This document shows positions 26,823 through 36,182 of a stretch of 64,000 nucleotides of DNA, piece after piece. The stretch spans positions 18,070 through 82,069 of the forward strand of contig NZ_PQGG01000021.1 of the NCBI RefSeq assembly GCF_002915595.1, given 5' to 3'. How positions within the stretch are numbered: position 1 is the first letter of the stretch; every line of letters begins with the position of its first letter. The position numbers and the translations under genes were made by a program. The notes beneath the pieces are model-generated. The model made no database searches, was not told where the DNA came from, and saw only the letters and a list, made by a program, of their open reading frames with translations. The DNA comes from Zhongshania marina (GTDB taxonomy: Bacteria; Pseudomonadota; Gammaproteobacteria; Pseudomonadales; Spongiibacteraceae).

Positions 26823-27039
26823 ATTATTTCTGGCCAGATTTGCGGCAATAATACCAAGCTTGCCCCACTCCCTACGCCCAAACTACTGTGTTAACCTCAG
26901 CCGTGATCGCACCGAAATAACGCAAACGCATTATCTTGGTGCATCAAATATGGAAAATATAAAAACATCACACAATGGAAATAGCTGTGTCACAGACGAG
27001 ATTTATCGTGGTGATCAGTTCTTACGGGGAGTGACTCAA

Positions 27040-27837
27040 ATGAAAAAGATTGTATTAGCAAGTGCCATCGCCTTGGCAGCAGCAGGTCAAGCATACGCAG
27101 ATTATCAATTTGAACTCGGCGGCGTTTACACCAGTGGCGAAATCGGCGGTACTGATTACGACGGTTTCGGTGTTGGTGGTGAATTCCACTTTGACAAGGT
27201 AGACACCAGCAAAGGCCCACTCGCAGAAGCCAGCTTCCTCGACAAATCTTCTTTCGTAGATTTTACTTTTCTTAGCATCGAGCCAGACTTTGCAGGCGCT
27301 GACGACATAGAAACCACCAATATTGGCGGTCGTTTTGTTACTGGCAGCAACCTCATCATCGAAGCTGATTGGTCAACCGTAGACACCGGACTTGCAGACG
27401 TGGATACCATTCGTGTCGGCGTGGGTACGTATATCAACGACACAACTGATGTCGTTGTAAGCTACTCTACTGAAGACGACGACAATGCTGACGTAGACTA
27501 CCTCGACGTTACGCTCCACGGCGTGAATGCGCTGAATCAGGGTGCTTCAGTTGGCTATGACGTAGCAGTCGGCTATGTCGACACTGACGACGACAGCGGC
27601 TACCAAATCTCTGTTGGCGGCACCTACTACTTCAACAATATGTTTGGCCTTGGTTTAAGTGCCGGTATTACCGATGTTGGCGACGTTTCTAGCGACGCTA
27701 TCAGCCTAGATGCTAGCTTCTTCCCAAGTCCGCAGGTTGAGCTATACGCAAGCATCTTTGACGAAAGCACTGAAATCAATGGCGGCGGAGACGTCGACTC
27801 AGATGGCATCCTTATTGGCGCAGCAGTTCGCTTCTAA
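27040..27837 (+). CDS. Putative outer-membrane porin-like beta-barrel protein
   Basis: I place the start at ATG 27040 (MKKIVLASAIALAAAGQAYA), preceded by GGGGAG, giving 265 residues with a clear signal peptide cleaved after AYA. The mature protein is Gly/Asp-rich, with alternating hydrophobic strands (YQFELGGVYTSGEIGG...) and ends in GAAVRF, an outer-membrane barrel signature. I do not recognise a named family. An upstream in-frame ATG at 26860 would hide the signal sequence and is rejected. A very clear terminator follows at 27866. Confidence 0.8.
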   Translation: MKKIVLASAIALAAAGQAYADYQFELGGVYTSGEIGGTDYDGFGVGGEFHFDKVDTSKGPLAEASFLDKSSFVDFTFLSIEPDFAGADDIETTNIGGRFVTGSNLIIEADWSTVDTGLADVDTIRVGVGTYINDTTDVVVSYSTEDDDNADVDYLDVTLHGVNALNQGASVGYDVAVGYVDTDDDSGYQISVGGTYYFNNMFGLGLSAGITDVGDVSSDAISLDASFFPSPQVELYASIFDESTEINGGGDVDSDGILIGAAVRF

Positions 27838-27865
27838 GCTCCTTGGCTGAAATATGCCAGAAAGC

Positions 27866-27899
27866 AAAGCCCCGTAGCGCAAGCTAACGGGGCTTTTTT
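27866..27899 (+). terminator. Intrinsic terminator with GNRA loop
   Basis: AAAGCCCCG (27866-27874) pairs with CGGGGCTTT (27888-27896), extended by TAGC/GCTA around a GCAA tetraloop, then TTTTTT (27894-27899). It ends the porin-like gene 29 bases after its stop. The A-rich left flank may also let it serve hrpB on the other strand. Confidence 0.88.
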
Positions 27900-27920
27900 A
27901 TGGGCAGGAATTTTACCATT

Positions 27921-30467
27921 TTAGGTCGGCTTAGGTTTTAGACGGGCTGTGGCAACAGCGGTTGTCGGATCATCAGGCCAGGGATGTTTTGGATAGCGCC
28001 CCTTCATTTCCTTTTTAACGTCCTGATAACTGCCTCGCCAAAAACCCGCAAGATCTTGGGTTACCTGCAAGGGTCTACGCGCTGGAGACAATAGATGCAC
28101 CGTCAAAGCTTGTCTGCCGTTAGCTATCGTAGGGGTGTCCTGGCAACCAAACATTTCCTGCAACTTCACCGCCAACACAGGCGGTGACTGGCAGTAATCT
28201 ATTTTTCTGGCTGATCCTGAGGGAACAACAAAAGACTCCGGCGCCAAAGCGTTCAAGGCCTGCTGCTGAGGCCAATCCAATAAGGAAGCCAATATACGGC
28301 TTAAATCTAGGCGCTTAATTCCTTGCAATGAATTTACGCCATCAAGATACGGTGACAACCACACATCTAATGTGGCGAGTAGGCCCTCGTCGCTAACATC
28401 TGGCCAATTTCCCGGCGCACAATCAATACGGCCCAATAAACTCACCCGCGCACGCCACTGCTGAACTAGCTCGGACCATTCGAAAACGCCTAAACCGCGC
28501 CTGCGTACAAAGTCTAGCAAGGCTGCGCGCTGCTCTTCCGCCGACACATCACGGAGCGTTTCACTTTTCAAGACGATAGCACCAAGACTATAGCGCCGCT
28601 CAGCAATAAAACGCCCCTTGGTCTCATCCCACTCTGCATGACATTGGGTCGTCACCATATCAGCCAAGGCCCCTTCAAAATGACGGCTGTCTAGTGCGGC
28701 GGCCAAATAAATGCTATCGCTACGATTCCCCGCCACGCCACCAAGAGAAGCAGCAACAAGATACAGCGAATAATTCAGGCCATCCGCTATCTGTAAACTC
28801 GCAGCGCGGCCATTACTTAAAACATAGTCGCTGCCACGCTCACGACGCTGCTTTGCAATGCGGTCAGGATACGCAAAAGCCAGCAGCACACCAGCATCAA
28901 CATCAACATCAACATCAACATCAAACTCAAGCGTCGTTTTATCTGAGCCGCCATGCTTAGACAATAGCCGCAAAAATTGCTGTTGCTGCTTTTTAAGCCT
29001 TGCGACAAGGCCCTGAGATTGGCGATCGACATGGAACTCTCCACGCATCATCGCTAATCTCAGTTGGATATCTGCATTATCTTTGGGACCAAAACTCCGC
29101 TCACTCAAAATTGCCGCCAATTCACAAGCCAATACCCCACTACCTAGGGCCTGACCTTTTAACAACATATGCGCCAAACGAGGGTGCACCGGCAGACCGG
29201 CCATCGCCTCGCCATGGGCTGTTATGCTCACCAGCCCATTCACTTTAGTGACTGCACCCAATTTTAAAAGCAAATCCACTGCTTGCTGAAATGCCGCTGC
29301 GGGCGGTGGATCCATCCAGCGTAATTTCGCCGCGTCATCAATACCCCAACGCAGTATTTGCAAACATAAGCTCGCCAAATCTGCCTGCGCAATTTCCGGC
29401 TCGCTAAACGCCAATAACTCATTATTCTGCGCTTCGCTCCACAGCCGATAACATACACCTTCACTTAAACGTCCCGCGCGACCTGCACGCTGATCTGCCG
29501 AAGCTCGGGAAAGACGGCGAGTATCCAAGCGACTCATGCCCGTCCTCGGATCAAAACTCGGCACCCGTGACAAACCGCAATCCACCACAACGCTGATACC
29601 ATCAATTGTTAAACTGCTCTCAGCGATACTCGTTGCCAAAACCACTTTGCGAACACCAGAAGGGCTAGGCGCTATTGCGCGGCGCTGCTCGGCAAGACTT
29701 AAATCTCCGTATAGCGGCGCAAATATTACCGATTCCGATGGGTACTCTACAGAGAGCACTGCGAAACAGCGCCGTATTTCTGCCTGCCCTGGCAAAAACA
29801 CTAGGATGCTACCCAAGTTTTCGGCTAAAGCTTGGCGAACGGCAACGCATACGCGCTCAATTAAAAATTGGTTTGGGCGATAGGCCTCGCCATAACGTAT
29901 TGCAACAGGAAATTGCCTACCAAGGCTACGCACCACTGGCGCGCCATTAAGTAATTCCGATACCCGACTACCGTCCAAGGTGGCCGACATTAATAATAAC
30001 TTCAGCGGAGCATTGCGTAAGTCGCCAAATAACTTGCGACTTTCCAGTGTTAAGGCTAAGCCAAGATCAGCATCAAGACTGCGCTCGTGGAATTCGTCAA
30101 AAATCAGTAGGCCAATCCCATCCAATGAAGGATCGTCCTGCAACATACGGGTGAGAACACCTTCCGTCACCACCTCAATTCGTGTCGTTTGGCTAACAAG
30201 GGTTTCCATGCGCATACGGTAGCCTACTGTGACGCCAACACGCTCACCCAGTAGCTCAGCCATTCGTTCCGCAGCAGATTTCGCCGCTATACGGCGAGGC
30301 TCCAACATGACGATACGCTGACTCCCCAGCCATGACTCCTCCAGCAATGCCAATGGCACGCCCGTGGTTTTACCCGCCCCTGGCGGCGCCTCTAAGACCA
30401 GCTCATTCCCCGTAGCAAGCGCTGAGCGAATATCAGGAATAACAGATTGAATAGGTAAATCAGCCAT
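27921..30467 (-). CDS. hrpB: ATP-dependent helicase HrpB
   Basis: HrpB is a DEAH-box (DExH) helicase. Motif I APPGAGKTT, motif II DEFHERS, motif III SATLDGS, motif V VVLATSIAESSLTIDGI and motif VI QRAGRAGR are all visible, followed by the HrpB-specific C-terminal half. I prefer ATG 30467 (MADLPIQSV), giving 848 residues; a TTG 18 bases upstream is an alternative. The cellular role of bacterial HrpB is poorly defined. A run of Asp-Val dipeptides is encoded by a hexanucleotide repeat at 28895-28924. Confidence 0.93.
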   Translation of the reverse strand: MADLPIQSVIPDIRSALATGNELVLEAPPGAGKTTGVPLALLEESWLGSQRIVMLEPRRIAAKSAAERMAELLGERVGVTVGYRMRMETLVSQTTRIEVVTEGVLTRMLQDDPSLDGIGLLIFDEFHERSLDADLGLALTLESRKLFGDLRNAPLKLLLMSATLDGSRVSELLNGAPVVRSLGRQFPVAIRYGEAYRPNQFLIERVCVAVRQALAENLGSILVFLPGQAEIRRCFAVLSVEYPSESVIFAPLYGDLSLAEQRRAIAPSPSGVRKVVLATSIAESSLTIDGISVVVDCGLSRVPSFDPRTGMSRLDTRRLSRASADQRAGRAGRLSEGVCYRLWSEAQNNELLAFSEPEIAQADLASLCLQILRWGIDDAAKLRWMDPPPAAAFQQAVDLLLKLGAVTKVNGLVSITAHGEAMAGLPVHPRLAHMLLKGQALGSGVLACELAAILSERSFGPKDNADIQLRLAMMRGEFHVDRQSQGLVARLKKQQQQFLRLLSKHGGSDKTTLEFDVDVDVDVDAGVLLAFAYPDRIAKQRRERGSDYVLSNGRAASLQIADGLNYSLYLVAASLGGVAGNRSDSIYLAAALDSRHFEGALADMVTTQCHAEWDETKGRFIAERRYSLGAIVLKSETLRDVSAEEQRAALLDFVRRRGLGVFEWSELVQQWRARVSLLGRIDCAPGNWPDVSDEGLLATLDVWLSPYLDGVNSLQGIKRLDLSRILASLLDWPQQQALNALAPESFVVPSGSARKIDYCQSPPVLAVKLQEMFGCQDTPTIANGRQALTVHLLSPARRPLQVTQDLAGFWRGSYQDVKKEMKGRYPKHPWPDDPTTAVATARLKPKPT
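28895..28924. repeat. (CATCAA)5 hexanucleotide repeat inside hrpB
   Basis: Five exact copies of CATCAA (plus strand) encode an Asp-Val run in the middle of HrpB. Because the unit is six bases, copy-number slippage would add or remove DV pairs without a frameshift. Confidence 0.9.
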
Positions 30468-30555
30468 AGCTGAGGTGAGCTCCAAAATAAATCAGGCGTA
30501 TATTAATTGTGGCGTATAAAATAAGATTTTTAGAGCTAGTGCAACGACAGGGGTT

Positions 30556-31287
30556 TTAAATTCTAGCCAGACTGCTCAGCTCATTAGCGCTTAAATGACG
30601 GCTTTGGCCAGCTAGTAGCTGCGGGTCTAATTTTAGCGGCCCAACGGCATCGCGATGCAAGCTCAGCACTTCATTTTGAAAACGGCCAAACATACGCTTG
30701 ATCTGGTGATAACGCCCCTCAGTTAAACTGAGTTTAGCGACATAATCGCTAAGTATTTCTAATTCTACAGGGCGAGTGGTGATACCCTCATACTCAAAGT
30801 ACATTCCCGCCGCAAACGCCTCAATATAATCGCGATGTAATACTTCTGCGACGGTAACAGTATACACTTTAGCGATATTACGCTCCGGCAGACTCAAACG
30901 ACGCGACCACAATCCGTCGTTGGTAAGTAGCAATAAGCCCGTTGAATTAAAATCTAAGCGCCCAGCAATATGCAGTCCTTCGCGCTCAGCGGCAGGGAGT
31001 AAATCAATCACCGTAGTATGGTGTTCATCTTTTGTCGCGCTGACCACACCTGCAGGTTTGTTCATCATCAAATAACGTGGGCGCGTGGCCTGCAAGACTT
31101 TATCATCTACACTAACATGCGAAAATTGACCAATGGCTTGCGCAATATCAGTCGCCACCACACCGTCTACTGTCACCCGCTTAGCCGCCAGCAATAGCCG
31201 AACATCGCCACGCTTCACGCCGATATTTGCACTAATAAACCGATCAAGACGGGTAGAATACGACGGCACTAAAACTCCTAATAGCAT
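30556..31287 (-). CDS. rsuA: RsuA-type 16S rRNA pseudouridine synthase
   Basis: The 243-residue protein has an N-terminal S4 RNA-binding domain (TRLDRFISANIGVKRGDVRLLLAAKRVTVDG) and a catalytic domain with the pseudouridine-synthase motif GRLDFNSTGLLLLTNDG, whose Asp is catalytic. The C-terminal LTEGRYHQIKRMFGRF block is typical of RsuA/RluB/RluE/RluF. RsuA modifies position 516 of 16S rRNA in E. coli. The ATG at 31287 is used, though GTG at 31269 nearer the S4 domain is possible. It lies between hrpB and the csbD region on the same strand. Confidence 0.9.
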   Translation of the reverse strand: MLLGVLVPSYSTRLDRFISANIGVKRGDVRLLLAAKRVTVDGVVATDIAQAIGQFSHVSVDDKVLQATRPRYLMMNKPAGVVSATKDEHHTTVIDLLPAAEREGLHIAGRLDFNSTGLLLLTNDGLWSRRLSLPERNIAKVYTVTVAEVLHRDYIEAFAAGMYFEYEGITTRPVELEILSDYVAKLSLTEGRYHQIKRMFGRFQNEVLSLHRDAVGPLKLDPQLLAGQSRHLSANELSSLARI

Positions 31288-31335
31288 TACAATTTATGGC
31301 TTATTGTACGGCGGACGCTTTCGTATACCCAATAA

Positions 31336-31387
31336 AAAAGCCGACTGATTGATGATCGCAGTAAATGCGTCATATCAGCCGGCTTTT
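31336..31387 (-). terminator. Terminator of the csbD-lipoprotein unit
   Basis: AAAAGCCG (31336-31343) pairs with CGGCTTTT (31380-31387), extended by CTGAT/ATCAG and an inner ATGA..CGCA/TGCG..TCAT stem. On the minus strand it is followed by a run of six T. It sits 54 bases after the lipoprotein stop. Confidence 0.8.
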
Positions 31388-31440
31388 AAGAAGTGAGTAA
31401 AATAAAATTCACGCTCACTTCGGCTAAACCTTAAATAGGA

Positions 31441-31659
31441 TTAGCTGTGATCATCCACTTCATCCTTAACTTCTTCAACGCCTTCTTTATAGGAATCTTT
31501 CGCGCTTTCCATGCTTTGATCGATACTTTCTCCCGCTTTTTCTGCGGGCCCTTGTTTCTCACAAGCACTCACTGCAAATACGGTACTTGCCAATAAAAAG
31601 AAGGCAACTAGTAACTTATTGCTTTGTGTAGACGTCATACCTTTAAGTAAATTTTTCAT
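31441..31659 (-). CDS. Small lipoprotein
   Basis: The 72-residue product has a basic start (MKNLLKGMTSTQSNK), a hydrophobic core and a lipobox VSAC (Cys at residue 33), giving a mature acidic peptide (EKQGPAEKAGESIDQSMESAKDSYKEGVEEVKDEV) with amphipathic-helix character. It overlaps the csbD-like gene by four bases (ATGA), so the two are coupled. Its function is unknown; such small helical lipoproteins often accompany CsbD-type stress genes. Confidence 0.75.
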   Translation of the reverse strand: MKNLLKGMTSTQSNKLLVAFFLLASTVFAVSACEKQGPAEKAGESIDQSMESAKDSYKEGVEEVKDEVDDHS

Positions 31660-31859
31660 TTTTCAAATTTCTCCATAAGTTGATTCAGCTTAGTGGCAAC
31701 GGCCTCTTTAGAGTCACCGTATTTTTGCTGAATTTTAGCTGCGATCGCGTCGATATTACCTTCTGCCTGCAATACCTCGTCGTCCGTTAGATCGCCCCAT
31801 TGCTGCTTAACTTTCGCGGTAAATTCACGCCAACGACCCTCGGCCTGATCTTTATTCAT
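31656..31859 (-). CDS. CsbD family stress-response protein
   Basis: The 67-residue protein matches the CsbD/YjbJ family, with MNKDQAEGRWREFTAKVKQQ, WGDLTDDEVLQAEGN and a C-terminal helix with repeated Lys. CsbD-like proteins are induced by general stress in several bacteria, but no biochemical activity is known. A GGGAGTG sequence precedes the ATG. It is the first gene of a two-gene unit with the small lipoprotein, ended by the terminator at 31336-31387. Confidence 0.9.
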   Translation of the reverse strand: MNKDQAEGRWREFTAKVKQQWGDLTDDEVLQAEGNIDAIAAKIQQKYGDSKEAVATKLNQLMEKFEK

Positions 31860-32078
31860 GCTCTTTCACTCCCTTAAACAGCTGAAAATAGAATTTAAAA
31901 ACGCAAATTTAATGCACCTCTTACTTCCGTATTCAGCTAATCTGACAAGGTACTGATGGCGAATGTTCCGCAATTGATAAAATATGCGACATTTTCACAT
32001 AGCGATAAAAATCTAAAAACTTTTCTAAATACGGAAAAGCCCACCGCTAACGGGTTTAGGCAGAATTTCAGCTATTTA

Positions 32079-34133
32079 TTAAAATTGAAAACCGATTGCA
32101 AGTTCGATATTTCTCCCCGCCTCTGGCGCGTAATCGCGAATAAACGACGAACTGCTTCGTATTTCTTCATCGCCCAGATTTCGTCCTTTTAAGGAAATTG
32201 AGCATTCAGTCCCAGCAAACTGAAAACGACGTGACACGCTGGCATCAAGACGATTGTATCCAGCAGTAGACGACTCATTTAAACCCGCTTGGCTTTGCGC
32301 CTGCGCATGAATATAGCTGATATCCGCCTGCCAGTTCCGCCAATCCCACCCGATGCTAAGACCATCATGAGCCGGCGGTAGACGGGGCACGTCTTCACCA
32401 TCATCGAACTCGGCATTGATTCGATCACCGAACACACTCAGCTGATACGAATGCGCTGCGCCTTGTGGTGTATAGCGATAATTCAACTCATATTCGACAC
32501 CCTCAAACACCGCATCTTGCTGACGGTATTGCAGAACGTCGGTCTCGTCTATTTGGGTACCGCTATTATCTAGGTAGATGTAATCAGTAAACTGATTGTG
32601 GAATAAGGTCAATTTAGCTGTCACTGCAGCAAAGTCAGCCCGAATAATAAAATCTGCATTGCGCGATTTTTCGTTCGTTAAATCGGCATCACCCACCTCA
32701 ATAGCACCTGTTGCGCCGTGTACAACGTAATGGTCTTCATCATTGCCAATGTTTGAAAAGCGCTCCTCCGCGTTGGGTGCCCGCTGGGATTCAGACAATG
32801 CCAATGACAAGCTCCAAATCTCGTTTACATCGTATATACCCGCTAGAGACGCGCTATAACTTGTCTCCTCCTGATCATCGCTAATGGCGTGCGCTATCTC
32901 TAAACGCTCAATATCGACACGCATTCCCGCCTCTATCGACCATTTATTAGCGTGGTAGTCTTCTAGCCAAAACAAGCCGATAGATCGCGTGGTATTTTCT
33001 GGAACAAAAGCCTCCTCACCGAGGGCAGAGAAGTCAGCATTGAGCCACTGCAGGCCCCACACACCGTGCCACGGTCCCCACGGTTTGTGTGTCAGTTCTA
33101 GACGTCCCGCCCAGGCTTCTTTATTAAAGGTGGTGCCCACTTCCCCACTAGATTCCACTTCTTGATGCTGATAGTCGCTGTAGCTCATACGCCAGCGCAT
33201 AATATCGATAAGCCCATCAAAATGTAGATCGCCAGCCATGTCCCAGCGCGTTTGATCGATAACGATGCTTACGCCCTCTTCCTCATGTTCTCCGTGTTCA
33301 TGCTCGTCATGATCGTGGTCATGATCTTCCTCATGATGGTGAACGCCCGAGGGAATACCGTACTGATTACTCAACTCGGTGTAACTCAGCCCCCAATAAC
33401 CGTCGTCAAAATGATAACTGCTACCCACGGTCACACGGCGGGTTCTGCCGCTGGCATTGCCAATACTACCCTCGGTGTTCTCTTCGATATCGTCTACATT
33501 GCGCGGATTAATCGCAAACCCTGGGATATCTGGCTCTGACCAGTCGCGGTACAAGCCATCAATATGCAGCATCCAGCGACCATCACCAGCATCGACCCTA
33601 AATACGCCGCTACGGCCATCATCAACACTGCCACTGCGAAGTTCAGCAACACCGTTTACGCCGTCTATCGCTTTCGCAGGAATACGACCATCCACCACAT
33701 TAATCACACCGCCAATAGCACCACCGCCGTAAAGCATAGTCGCAGGCCCCCGCAGTATCTCAATACTGTCCGCGAGTATCGGTTCCACTGATACCGCATG
33801 ATCGGCGCTATTCGTTGACACATCCAAGGCTGGCAGCCCATTTTGCAATACTTGTACCCGTGGCCCCTGCTGGCCTCGAATAACCGGCTGCCCTACGGCG
33901 GGGCCAAAACTTGCACTGCTCAATCCGGGTGAATTATTTAAGGTTTCGCCAATCGTCGCCGCGGCCTGCCTTTTAAGTTCTTCGCCATCCAGTACCGTAA
34001 CTGGCAGCGCGGTTTGCGCTTCCTTTTTATGTATTGGCATGGTCACCAATACATGTTCCATACGCTTACTGTCTGCGGCGAATACCGGCGCAGCAGCAAT
34101 GGCCAGCAATGGCGGTAAAAAATATTTTTTCAT
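32079..34133 (-). CDS. TonB-dependent receptor, ZnuD-like, with His-rich loop
   Basis: I start at ATG 34133 (MKKYFLPPLLAIAAAPVFA), which places the signal peptide at the N-terminus; a longer frame reaches 34244 but adds a non-signal leader. The 684-residue receptor has a plug domain (TVLDGEELKRQAAATIGETLNNSPG...VIRGQQGPRVQVLQNG...GGAIGGVINVVDGRIP) and a barrel ending in FQF. A barrel loop contains a cluster of His, Asp and Glu (HHHEEDHDHDHDEHEHGEHEEEG, encoded near 33270-33350), the hallmark of ZnuD-type zinc receptors. It probably imports zinc or a zinc complex; copper or nickel are alternatives. The small CVVCH protein upstream is probably part of the same unit. Confidence 0.85.
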   Translation of the reverse strand: MKKYFLPPLLAIAAAPVFAADSKRMEHVLVTMPIHKKEAQTALPVTVLDGEELKRQAAATIGETLNNSPGLSSASFGPAVGQPVIRGQQGPRVQVLQNGLPALDVSTNSADHAVSVEPILADSIEILRGPATMLYGGGAIGGVINVVDGRIPAKAIDGVNGVAELRSGSVDDGRSGVFRVDAGDGRWMLHIDGLYRDWSEPDIPGFAINPRNVDDIEENTEGSIGNASGRTRRVTVGSSYHFDDGYWGLSYTELSNQYGIPSGVHHHEEDHDHDHDEHEHGEHEEEGVSIVIDQTRWDMAGDLHFDGLIDIMRWRMSYSDYQHQEVESSGEVGTTFNKEAWAGRLELTHKPWGPWHGVWGLQWLNADFSALGEEAFVPENTTRSIGLFWLEDYHANKWSIEAGMRVDIERLEIAHAISDDQEETSYSASLAGIYDVNEIWSLSLALSESQRAPNAEERFSNIGNDEDHYVVHGATGAIEVGDADLTNEKSRNADFIIRADFAAVTAKLTLFHNQFTDYIYLDNSGTQIDETDVLQYRQQDAVFEGVEYELNYRYTPQGAAHSYQLSVFGDRINAEFDDGEDVPRLPPAHDGLSIGWDWRNWQADISYIHAQAQSQAGLNESSTAGYNRLDASVSRRFQFAGTECSISLKGRNLGDEEIRSSSSFIRDYAPEAGRNIELAIGFQF

Positions 34134-34299
34134 GACTAACATCCCGCGTATCAATTTCTCGCCTTCGACGCGTGATGCGGCCGAAGTTATGTGATTCAGA
34201 AATTCACCATCGCGTACATGGATCTGAGTCCACGCCGCAGCCAATTAAGCTCAGCACAATGGCAAACTTACGTGACTAGCAAATCTGATTTTTTGGGTT

Positions 34300-34590
34300 T
34301 TAAACGAGGGGATGTAAAGGTGGAGCACGTGTAGGAGGACGTAAATTGACCTGCGGCACCGCGGCGACAATCGGCGAGACCGTGCCAAGGGCAATAGACG
34401 AAGGCGCCAACTGGAGGCTGTTTGGGGTGGACGGCAAGGCCGCCGCGCCATAATGGCACACCACACAGGCATCAATCGCCGTGTGTTCGGCAATGTGTAC
34501 ATGATTGCCCTGCAACCACATAGACCAGCTTAAGCAGAGCAATAAGACTGCCAGCAGCGGTATGCGATGTTGAGGGCGTAATCTAGTCAT
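34300..34590 (-). CDS. Small exported Cys/His protein upstream of metal receptor (DUF2946-like)
   Basis: The 96-residue protein has an N-terminal hydrophobic segment (RIPLLAVLLLCLSWSMWLQG), then NHVHIAEHTAIDACVVCHYG and a Pro-rich C-terminus. The HVHxxEH and CVVCH residues suggest metal binding in the periplasm. Proteins of this size and pattern are often found next to metal-linked TonB receptors; assignment to DUF2946 is from memory. It starts at ATG 34590, after the hairpin at 34628-34658, and lies 166 bases upstream of the receptor start. Confidence 0.65.
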   Translation of the reverse strand: MTRLRPQHRIPLLAVLLLCLSWSMWLQGNHVHIAEHTAIDACVVCHYGAAALPSTPNSLQLAPSSIALGTVSPIVAAVPQVNLRPPTRAPPLHPLV

Positions 34591-34627
34591 AACGAGTTAG
34601 ATTTGCTCATTTAAGAAGGGTGCGCCC

Positions 34628-34658
34628 TAGGATACTGTGCTTTTATGACAATATCCTA
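34628..34658. promoter_or_regulatory. Inverted repeat between purC and the metal-receptor unit
   Basis: TAGGATA (34628-34634) and TATCCTA pair perfectly, and after one mismatch TGT and ACA pair as well, leaving a 9-base loop. It could be the purC terminator (no clear T-run) or an operator for the metal-receptor unit. It does not resemble a standard Zur box. Confidence 0.4.
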
Positions 34659-34678
34659 AGATCGGCGGCTTTCAACTA

Positions 34679-35398
34679 TCAAGCGTCGAAATCTATGCCC
34701 AAGCGACGGCCAACGATTTCATAGGACTCAACCACATTGCCTAAGCCCTGGCGGAAGCGGTCTTTATCGAGTTTTTCACGGGTATCCGCATCCCACAAAC
34801 GACAGCCATCTGGAGAGAATTCATCGCCTAAATGGATTTCACCGTCGCTGAACACGCCAAACTCAAGTTTGTAATCAACTAATAACATGCCCGCCTCAGC
34901 GAACATCGCTTTAAGCACCTCGTTCACTTTGAAGGTCAATTCCTTCATGCGATCTAACTGCGCATCATTCGCCCAACCGAATGAACGGATGTGATATTCG
35001 TTAATCATTGGGTCGTGCAGCGCGTCATTTTTTAGGAACATTTCAAAGGTCGGTGGGTTTAATTCCTTGCCTTCTTCCACACCCAAGCGCTTCACAATCG
35101 AACCCGCAGCGATATTGCGAACCACGCATTCGATGGGCAGCATATCCAGCTTTTTAACTAGGGCATCGTTGTCTGACAGCAGCTTTTCGAAATGGGTTGG
35201 GATACCCGCCGCTTGGAGTGCCTGCATAATGAAAGCATTGAACTTATTGTTCACCATGCCCTTGCGATCCAGCTGTTCTACCCGCAAGCCATCAAAGGCC
35301 GAGGTATCGTTTCTGAAATTGAGGATATAACGGTCAGGATCATCAGTTTTATAAACTGATTTTGCCTTGCCGGAATACAACTCTTCGCGTTTTTCCAT
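34679..35398 (-). CDS. purC: Phosphoribosylaminoimidazole-succinocarboxamide synthase
   Basis: PurC joins CAIR and aspartate in purine synthesis. The protein starts [37 protein letters not shown] and continues with [18 protein letters not shown] and [15 protein letters not shown], all family blocks. I start at ATG 35398, seven bases after GAGG, giving 239 residues against 237 in E. coli; a start 18 bases upstream lacks support. It is the last gene of the dapA-bamC-MBL-purC unit, an arrangement common in Pseudomonas and relatives. Confidence 0.95.
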   Translation of the reverse strand: MEKREELYSGKAKSVYKTDDPDRYILNFRNDTSAFDGLRVEQLDRKGMVNNKFNAFIMQALQAAGIPTHFEKLLSDNDALVKKLDMLPIECVVRNIAAGSIVKRLGVEEGKELNPPTFEMFLKNDALHDPMINEYHIRSFGWANDAQLDRMKELTFKVNEVLKAMFAEAGMLLVDYKLEFGVFSDGEIHLGDEFSPDGCRLWDADTREKLDKDRFRQGLGNVVESYEIVGRRLGIDFDA

Positions 35399-35423
35399 GG
35401 TTTGCCTCATTAGCACAAGATGA

Positions 35424-36182
35424 TCACGCTATTTCAAGCCAGTCGAAACCGGCATCTTGATCGGCAGACAGCAGCGCGTCACTGTTTGCCAACATTGGTT
35501 CTATTGCCGCCCTCGCCAAAGCGGGGGTGTTATTCTGCTCGCTCAAGTGGGCCATTACCACATGCTGCAAATGGCCAACCTCAGCCTCTGCCAGCAAGCT
35601 CGCCGCCTGCTGATTATTCAAATGCCCCCAATCGCCACCAACCCGCTGCTTCAATGAGTACGGGTAAGGGCCGTTGGCCAACATGGTCACGTCGTGATTG
35701 CATTCTAAAAGCAAGGCGTCGCAGCGCCGATAGTGCTCCCGAACGAAGGGCGTAATACTACCTAAATCCGTGAGCAGCCCAAATGTTTTTTTTTGGTATC
35801 TGAACACAAATTGACAGGGTTCACGCGCATCATGAGGGACGGCTACTGGCGTCACCGAAATTCCGCCGATATCTATTGCGATACCCAGCGCTAAATTTTT
35901 CCAATGGTGAGACAGCCGGATCTGCCCATATTCGCCGGTGCCGTAGCTGCAGTACACCGGCAATTTGTATTTTCGAGCCAGTGGCAGCACACCTTTGATA
36001 TGGTCGCTGTGTTCGTGGGTAACGAGGATGGCGGCCAAATCCGTTGGTGAGCGACCTAATCTCGCCATGCGCCGCTCGGTTTCTTTAATCGTAAATCCGC
36101 AGTCGATCAGCACACAGCTTTGATCAGTTTCAAGCAGGGTAGCATTGCCTTTACTGCCGCTACCCAGAGATGCAAAGCGCAC
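35424..36182 (-). CDS. MBL-fold metallohydrolase (YycJ/WalJ-like)
   Basis: The 252-residue protein starts [18 protein letters not shown] and has the metallo-beta-lactamase zinc motif THEHSDH near residue 57, plus DLGSITP and LLECNHD further on. In this position, between bamC and purC, gammaproteobacteria usually carry a YycJ-type hydrolase thought to be a nuclease linked to DNA ends; that role is by analogy. It overlaps the bamC stop by one base and lies 25 bases before purC. Confidence 0.85.
   Translation of the reverse strand: MRFASLGSGSKGNATLLETDQSCVLIDCGFTIKETERRMARLGRSPTDLAAILVTHEHSDHIKGVLPLARKYKLPVYCSYGTGEYGQIRLSHHWKNLALGIAIDIGGISVTPVAVPHDAREPCQFVFRYQKKTFGLLTDLGSITPFVREHYRRCDALLLECNHDVTMLANGPYPYSLKQRVGGDWGHLNNQQAASLLAEAEVGHLQHVVMAHLSEQNNTPALARAAIEPMLANSDALLSADQDAGFDWLEIA

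Noticed and set aside
28694..28960. Plus-strand frame with a His-Gln repeat opposite hrpB
   Set aside because: It is the antisense reading of the CATCAA repeat inside a clear helicase gene.
31956..32192. 78-residue plus-strand frame near the receptor 3' end
   Set aside because: It overlaps the end of the receptor gene on the other strand, has no ribosome-binding site and no recognisable family.
33252..33539. Hydrophobic plus-strand frame opposite the TonB receptor
   Set aside because: It is an antisense shadow of the His/Asp-rich loop codons; there is no ribosome-binding site.
34628..34658. Zur box upstream of the metal receptor
   Set aside because: The inverted repeat here does not match the AT-rich Zur consensus, so I only call it an inverted repeat.
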